From an uncultured Acetobacteraceae bacterium (lineage in GTDB: Bacteria; Pseudomonadota; Alphaproteobacteria; Acetobacterales; Acetobacteraceae): a stretch of DNA of 8,624 bases. Shown here piece after piece: positions 5,679 to 8,624 of this stretch. The DNA is taken from NCBI GenBank assembly GCA_903839965.1, contig CAIMEK010000020.1, positions 1 through 8,624 of the forward strand, written 5' to 3'. Within the stretch, counting starts at the first letter, position 1. The number at the start of each line of letters is the position of its first letter. A program made the translations under genes and the position numbers. The notes under the pieces were generated by a model. That model searched no databases. It saw nothing but the letters and a program-made list of their open reading frames with translations, and had not been told where the DNA came from.

Positions 5679-6998
5679 ATGGACGAACTCGAGCAGCGAA
5701 CGATCCGCAAGGTTTCGGCGCGTCTGATCCCCTTCCTGATGCTCTGCTACTTCATCGCCTATCTGGACCGGGTGAACGTGGGTTTCGCCGCGATCACCAT
5801 GAACAAGGACATCGGCCTGACCGCGACCATGTTCGGCTTCGGCTCGGGCATTTTCTTCCTGGCCTATTTTTTCTTCGAGGTGCCGTCCAACCTGTTCCTC
5901 AACCGGTTCGGGGCACGCAAGTGGATCGCCCGGATCATGGTTACCTGGGGCATCGTGTCGGGACTGGTGGCCTTCGTGGTGCCGATCGGACGCGTCACCG
6001 GGCTCGGCAACGAATACAGCTTTTATCTGCTGCGCATTCTGCTCGGGCTGGCCGAGGCGGGGTTCTTCCCGGGCATCATCTTCTATCTGACGCTGTGGTA
6101 TCCGTCGGCCTACCGGGCGCGGATCATCGGCATGTTCATGGCGGCGATTCCGATATCATCGGTGATCGGCGCGCCGGTTTCCGGGGCGGTCCTGGGCATG
6201 GACGGGCTTGGCGGGCTGGCCGGCTGGCAATGGCTGTTCATCATCGAGGCGGTGCCCTCGCTGGTGCTGGCCGTGGTGACCTTCAGCTATCTCACCGACC
6301 GGCCGGCCGAGGCGACATGGTTGGCGGAGGACGAACGCGCGTGGCTGGACGTGCGGCTGCAGGCCGAACGCGCCCAGCGCGAGGCGGTACACGCCATGTC
6401 CGTGTGGCAGGCGATTTTCCACATCAAGGTCTGGGCGCTGTCGTTCGTCTATTTCGGGGCAGTGGCGGGACTGTACGGCGTGCAATTCTGGTTGCCGCAG
6501 ATCGTCAAGGCCTTCGGCCTGACCAATTTCGGCACCGGGGTCGTGGTGGCTCTTCCCTTTGCCGTTGCGTCGGTGGCGATGGTTTACTACGGGCGCCACT
6601 CCGACAAGACCCTGGAGCGTCCGCGCCATTCGGCCGTCGCGCTCGGGGTGGTGGCGCTCGGCATTGCGGCGGCGACGTTGACCAGCGATCCGCTGCTGAT
6701 GATGGTGGCGTTCACGCTCGGCACGGTCGGTGTGTTCGCGGCGTTGCCGATGATCTGGACGCTGCCGACGGCGGTGCTGTCGGGCGCCTCGGCGGCGGCC
6801 GGCATCGCGGTGATCAACTCGGTCGGCAACCTGGCCGGCTTCGTCGGGCCATTCGCGATGGGTTGGATCAAGGACGCGACCGGCAGTTTCTCCGGCGGCC
6901 TGCTGCTGATCGCGGCGCTGGCTGTGGTGTCGCTGGTGATCGTGCTGGTGCTCGGGCATGACCGGACACTGGAGCAGGTGCCCGGCGCCGCAGAATAA
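5679..6998 (+). CDS. Major facilitator transporter, ACS (anion:cation symporter) family
   Basis: A 439-residue inner-membrane transporter with 12 predicted helices. ACS members import organic anions such as tartrate, glucarate, galactonate, phthalate or 4-hydroxyphenylacetate with protons. Family marks: YLDRVNVGFAA (28-38) at the end of helix 1, EVPSNLFLNRFGARKWIAR (67-85) containing the loop 2-3 motif, LLRILLGLAEAGFFPG (117-132), GWQWLFIIEAVPS (182-194), a charged central loop (about 207-245), and a second-half loop motif YYGRHSDK (303-310). Both halves are intact, with no frameshift. ATG 5679 has GAGGA 6 bases upstream. It follows the FCD regulator on the same strand, a common pairing in which the regulator senses the imported compound or its product. 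The substrate cannot be read from the sequence, and no catabolic gene is adjacent. Confidence 0.93.
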   Translation: MDELEQRTIRKVSARLIPFLMLCYFIAYLDRVNVGFAAITMNKDIGLTATMFGFGSGIFFLAYFFFEVPSNLFLNRFGARKWIARIMVTWGIVSGLVAFVVPIGRVTGLGNEYSFYLLRILLGLAEAGFFPGIIFYLTLWYPSAYRARIIGMFMAAIPISSVIGAPVSGAVLGMDGLGGLAGWQWLFIIEAVPSLVLAVVTFSYLTDRPAEATWLAEDERAWLDVRLQAERAQREAVHAMSVWQAIFHIKVWALSFVYFGAVAGLYGVQFWLPQIVKAFGLTNFGTGVVVALPFAVASVAMVYYGRHSDKTLERPRHSAVALGVVALGIAAATLTSDPLLMMVAFTLGTVGVFAALPMIWTLPTAVLSGASAAAGIAVINSVGNLAGFVGPFAMGWIKDATGSFSGGLLLIAALAVVSLVIVLVLGHDRTLEQVPGAAE

Positions 6999-7025
6999 AG
7001 CGGTACGGGTGCGGCCGGGCTTTAT
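6995..7025. terminator. Bidirectional terminator-like inverted repeat between convergent genes
   Basis: ATAAAGC (6995-7001) and GCTTTAT (7019-7025) are perfect reverse complements flanking a GC-rich 17-base interior that can add a GG/CC pairing. The A-rich and T-rich ends give a short U-rich tail in either direction. The TAA stops of both the transporter (6996-6998) and the dehydrogenase (7022-7024, complement) lie inside the arms. The short T-run makes termination strength uncertain. Confidence 0.5.
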
Positions 7026-7735
7026 GCCGCCGCCGGGGTGATCCGGATCGTCTCGCCGTGGCGGGTTTCGGCGGGGCCGCAGAGGTCGGCGATGCCGGGG
7101 GCGATGTCCGCGGGGATCGGCAGGTTGGACGGGTCCTCGCCGGGGAAGGCGCTGCGGCGCAGCCGGGTGGCGACCGGGCCGGGATCGGCCAGGTTGACGC
7201 GCAGCCGGGTGATGCGGGTCTCGGCCGCCCAGCATTGCACCAGGTGGTGCAGGCCGGCCTTGGTGGCACCGTAGGCGCCCCAGTAGGCGGTCGGCCGCAG
7301 CACGATGGCGCTGGTGACGAACACCGCGCGCCCGGCCGCGGCGGCGATCAGCAGCGGTCCGCAGGTACGGATCAGCCGCCAGGCCGCGGTGAGGTTGACC
7401 CCGACCACCTCGTCCCAGTCGGGCGGCAGGATGTGCGGCACCGGCGTGAGCGTGCCGGGGCTGGCGGCGTTCGACACCAGGATGTCGAGCCGGCCGAACC
7501 GTTCCAGGATGCTGGGGCCGAGCAGGTCGAGCGCGGCGCCGTCGCGCAGGTCGAGTGGCAGCAGCGTGGCCGTGCCGCCGGCCGTGCGGATGGCGTCGTC
7601 GGTTTCCTCCAGGCCGCCTTCGGTGCGCCCGGTGATCACCACGTGGGCACCGCGGCGGGCCAGCTCCTGCGCGGTGGCGGCGCCGATGCCGCGGCTGGCG
7701 CCGGTGACCACGGCGACCTTGCCGCTCAGCTCCAA
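7022..7735 (-). CDS. Short-chain dehydrogenase/reductase, classical type
   Basis: A 237-residue Rossmann-fold oxidoreductase of the classical SDR family; it would reduce or oxidise a carbonyl/alcohol using NAD(P)(H). Visible: cofactor motif TGASRGIG (11-18), Arg37 after the second strand (TGR, often favouring NADPH), LDL (61-63) with Asp62 near the adenine, NAA (89-91), and a full catalytic tetrad Asn114, Ser142, Tyr155, Lys159 (YGATK). DPGPVATRL (184-192) is the usual PG motif after strand 6. The start is TTG at 7733-7735, immediately after the purF stop with no gap; GAGG inside the purF end lies 8 bases upstream, and a later GTG would delete the first strand. It is probably co-transcribed and coupled with purF. 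Substrate unknown; the position does not by itself imply a purine role. Confidence 0.9.
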   Translation of the reverse strand: MELSGKVAVVTGASRGIGAATAQELARRGAHVVITGRTEGGLEETDDAIRTAGGTATLLPLDLRDGAALDLLGPSILERFGRLDILVSNAASPGTLTPVPHILPPDWDEVVGVNLTAAWRLIRTCGPLLIAAAAGRAVFVTSAIVLRPTAYWGAYGATKAGLHHLVQCWAAETRITRLRVNLADPGPVATRLRRSAFPGEDPSNLPIPADIAPGIADLCGPAETRHGETIRITPAAA

Positions 7736-8624
7736 TCAACGCACCTCGGAAAGCAGGGAAAGCTGGCGGTGGTCGTTGTCGACCATGTCGGGCAGCGGGA
7801 TCGGGTAGTCGCCGGTGAAGCAGGCGTCGCAGTATTGCGGGTGGGCGGGGTCGCGGTCGCCCTTGTTGAGCGCCCGATACAGGCCGTCGATGGAAATGAA
7901 CGCCAGGCTGTCCGCGCCGATCAGCGTCGCCATGTCGTCGACCGAGTGGTTGGCGGCCAGCAGCTTGCTGCGCTCGGGCGTGTCGATGCCGTAGAAGCAG
8001 GAGTGCGTGGTGGGCGGCGAGGAGACGCGCACGTGCACTTCGGCCGCGCCGGCATTGCGCACCATCTCGACGATTTTCTTGCTGGTGGTGCCGCGCACGA
8101 TGCTGTCGTCCACCAGCACCACCCGCTTGCCGGCGAGCACCGAGGCGTTGGCGGAGTGCTTGAGCTTGACGCCGAGATGGCGCACCCGGTCGGTGGGTTC
8201 GATGAAGGTGCGGCCGACATAGTGGTTGCGGATGATGCCGAGCTCGAAGGGCAGGCCGCTCTCGATGGCGTAGCCCATGGCGGCGGGCACGCCGGAATCG
8301 GGCACCGGAACGACGACATCGGCCTCGATGCCGCTCTCGCGGGCGAGTTCGGCGCCGATGCGCTTGCGCGCGGAGTACACCGGCATGCCTTCGACGAGCG
8401 AGTCGGGGCGGGCGAAGTAGATGTACTCGAACACGCAGAACCGCGCCGGCGTGCGGCTGAACGGGCGGATGCTGTGCACGCCCTGGTTGTCGACGATGAC
8501 GATCTCGCCGGGCTCGACGTCGCGCACGAACTCGGCGCCGACGATGTCGAGCGCGCAGGTCTCGGACGAGAGCACCCAGGCCGGCGCCGCGCCGCCGTCA
8601 CCGCCGAGCCGGCCGAGCACCAGC
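7736..8624 (-). CDS. purF: Amidophosphoribosyltransferase PurF, 5' part beyond window
   Basis: PurF makes 5-phosphoribosylamine from PRPP and glutamine, the first committed step of purine synthesis. About 296 C-terminal residues are visible; the catalytic N-terminal Cys and most of the glutaminase domain lie beyond the right edge, so there is no true start here. Seen: SSETCALDIVGA at the end of the glutaminase domain, FEYIYFARPDS, VPVPDSGVPAA, and the PRPP-binding motif VDDSIVRGTT (8084-8113). All four [4Fe-4S] ligands of the B. subtilis type enzyme appear to be present: RFC before VFEYIYF, SCFYGID, and YCDAC near the C-terminus. The spacing from the first to the second is 146 residues, as in B. 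subtilis (Cys236 to Cys382, from memory). The end SEVR is followed without gap by the TTG of the dehydrogenase. Confidence 0.96.
   Translation of the reverse strand, partial: LVLGRLGGDGGAAPAWVLSSETCALDIVGAEFVRDVEPGEIVIVDNQGVHSIRPFSRTPARFCVFEYIYFARPDSLVEGMPVYSARKRIGAELARESGIEADVVVPVPDSGVPAAMGYAIESGLPFELGIIRNHYVGRTFIEPTDRVRHLGVKLKHSANASVLAGKRVVLVDDSIVRGTTSKKIVEMVRNAGAAEVHVRVSSPPTTHSCFYGIDTPERSKLLAANHSVDDMATLIGADSLAFISIDGLYRALNKGDRDPAHPQYCDACFTGDYPIPLPDMVDNDHRQLSLLSEVR
7744..7747 (-). promoter_or_regulatory. Ribosome binding site for the TTG-start dehydrogenase
   Basis: GAGG on the minus strand, inside the last codons of purF, lies 8 bases from TTG 7733-7735. It is what makes this rare start credible and suggests coupling to purF termination. 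Confidence 0.55.

Noticed and set aside
6156..7739. 527-residue minus-strand frame spanning the transporter and dehydrogenase
   Set aside because: Out-of-frame to the dehydrogenase and antisense to the transporter; Arg/His/Gly-rich shadow translation.
1..8624. CRISPR array, tRNA or rRNA genes, insertion sequence, attachment site, defence or toxin system
   Set aside because: No spaced direct repeats, tRNA-like cloverleaf, transposase, integrase or recognisable defence domain was seen on either strand.

Overview
The window is very GC-rich and gene-dense, with strong G/C preference at third codon positions and several GTG or TTG starts. The gene set (YfgM-like protein, BamB, Der with an alphaproteobacterial-looking NKAEG motif, a Bacillus-type Fe-S PurF followed by a short-chain dehydrogenase) fits an alphaproteobacterium. 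Acetobacteraceae or a related Rhodospirillales group is my best guess. This is inference from protein and layout resemblance, not from a search.

Layout. Positions 1-160 hold no gene: an AT-richer patch, then a cluster of short inverted repeats. Two leftward genes follow: an unrecognised 200-residue protein with an Ala/Pro-rich tail (161-763) and a small cysteine-rich lipoprotein (917-1327). A 103-bp divergent intergenic region with a good promoter then starts a tightly overlapped rightward operon, yfgM-like / bamB / der (1431-4773), which covers the membrane anchor at the Sec translocon, outer-membrane protein assembly, and ribosome assembly. Next are a GntR/FCD-family regulator (4889-5575) and a 12-helix ACS-family major facilitator transporter (5679-6998), both rightward. 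A 36-bp near-perfect palindrome sits just upstream of the regulator. The transporter converges on a leftward pair, purF (entering from the right edge) and a short-chain dehydrogenase that starts with TTG directly at the purF stop. An inverted repeat holding both stop codons separates the convergent units.

Working together. yfgM-bamB-der is a conserved housekeeping block, and the overlapping stops and starts imply coupled translation. The regulator and transporter look like a small accessory module for uptake of an organic anion, with the palindrome as the likely operator; no catabolic enzyme accompanies them here. purF-SDR looks like one transcript.

I see no CRISPR array, tRNA, rRNA, insertion sequence, toxin-antitoxin pair or defence system. 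The least ordinary items are the long operator-like palindrome, the FCD regulator with apparently eroded metal ligands, and the two unrecognised leftward genes beside the BamB operon.
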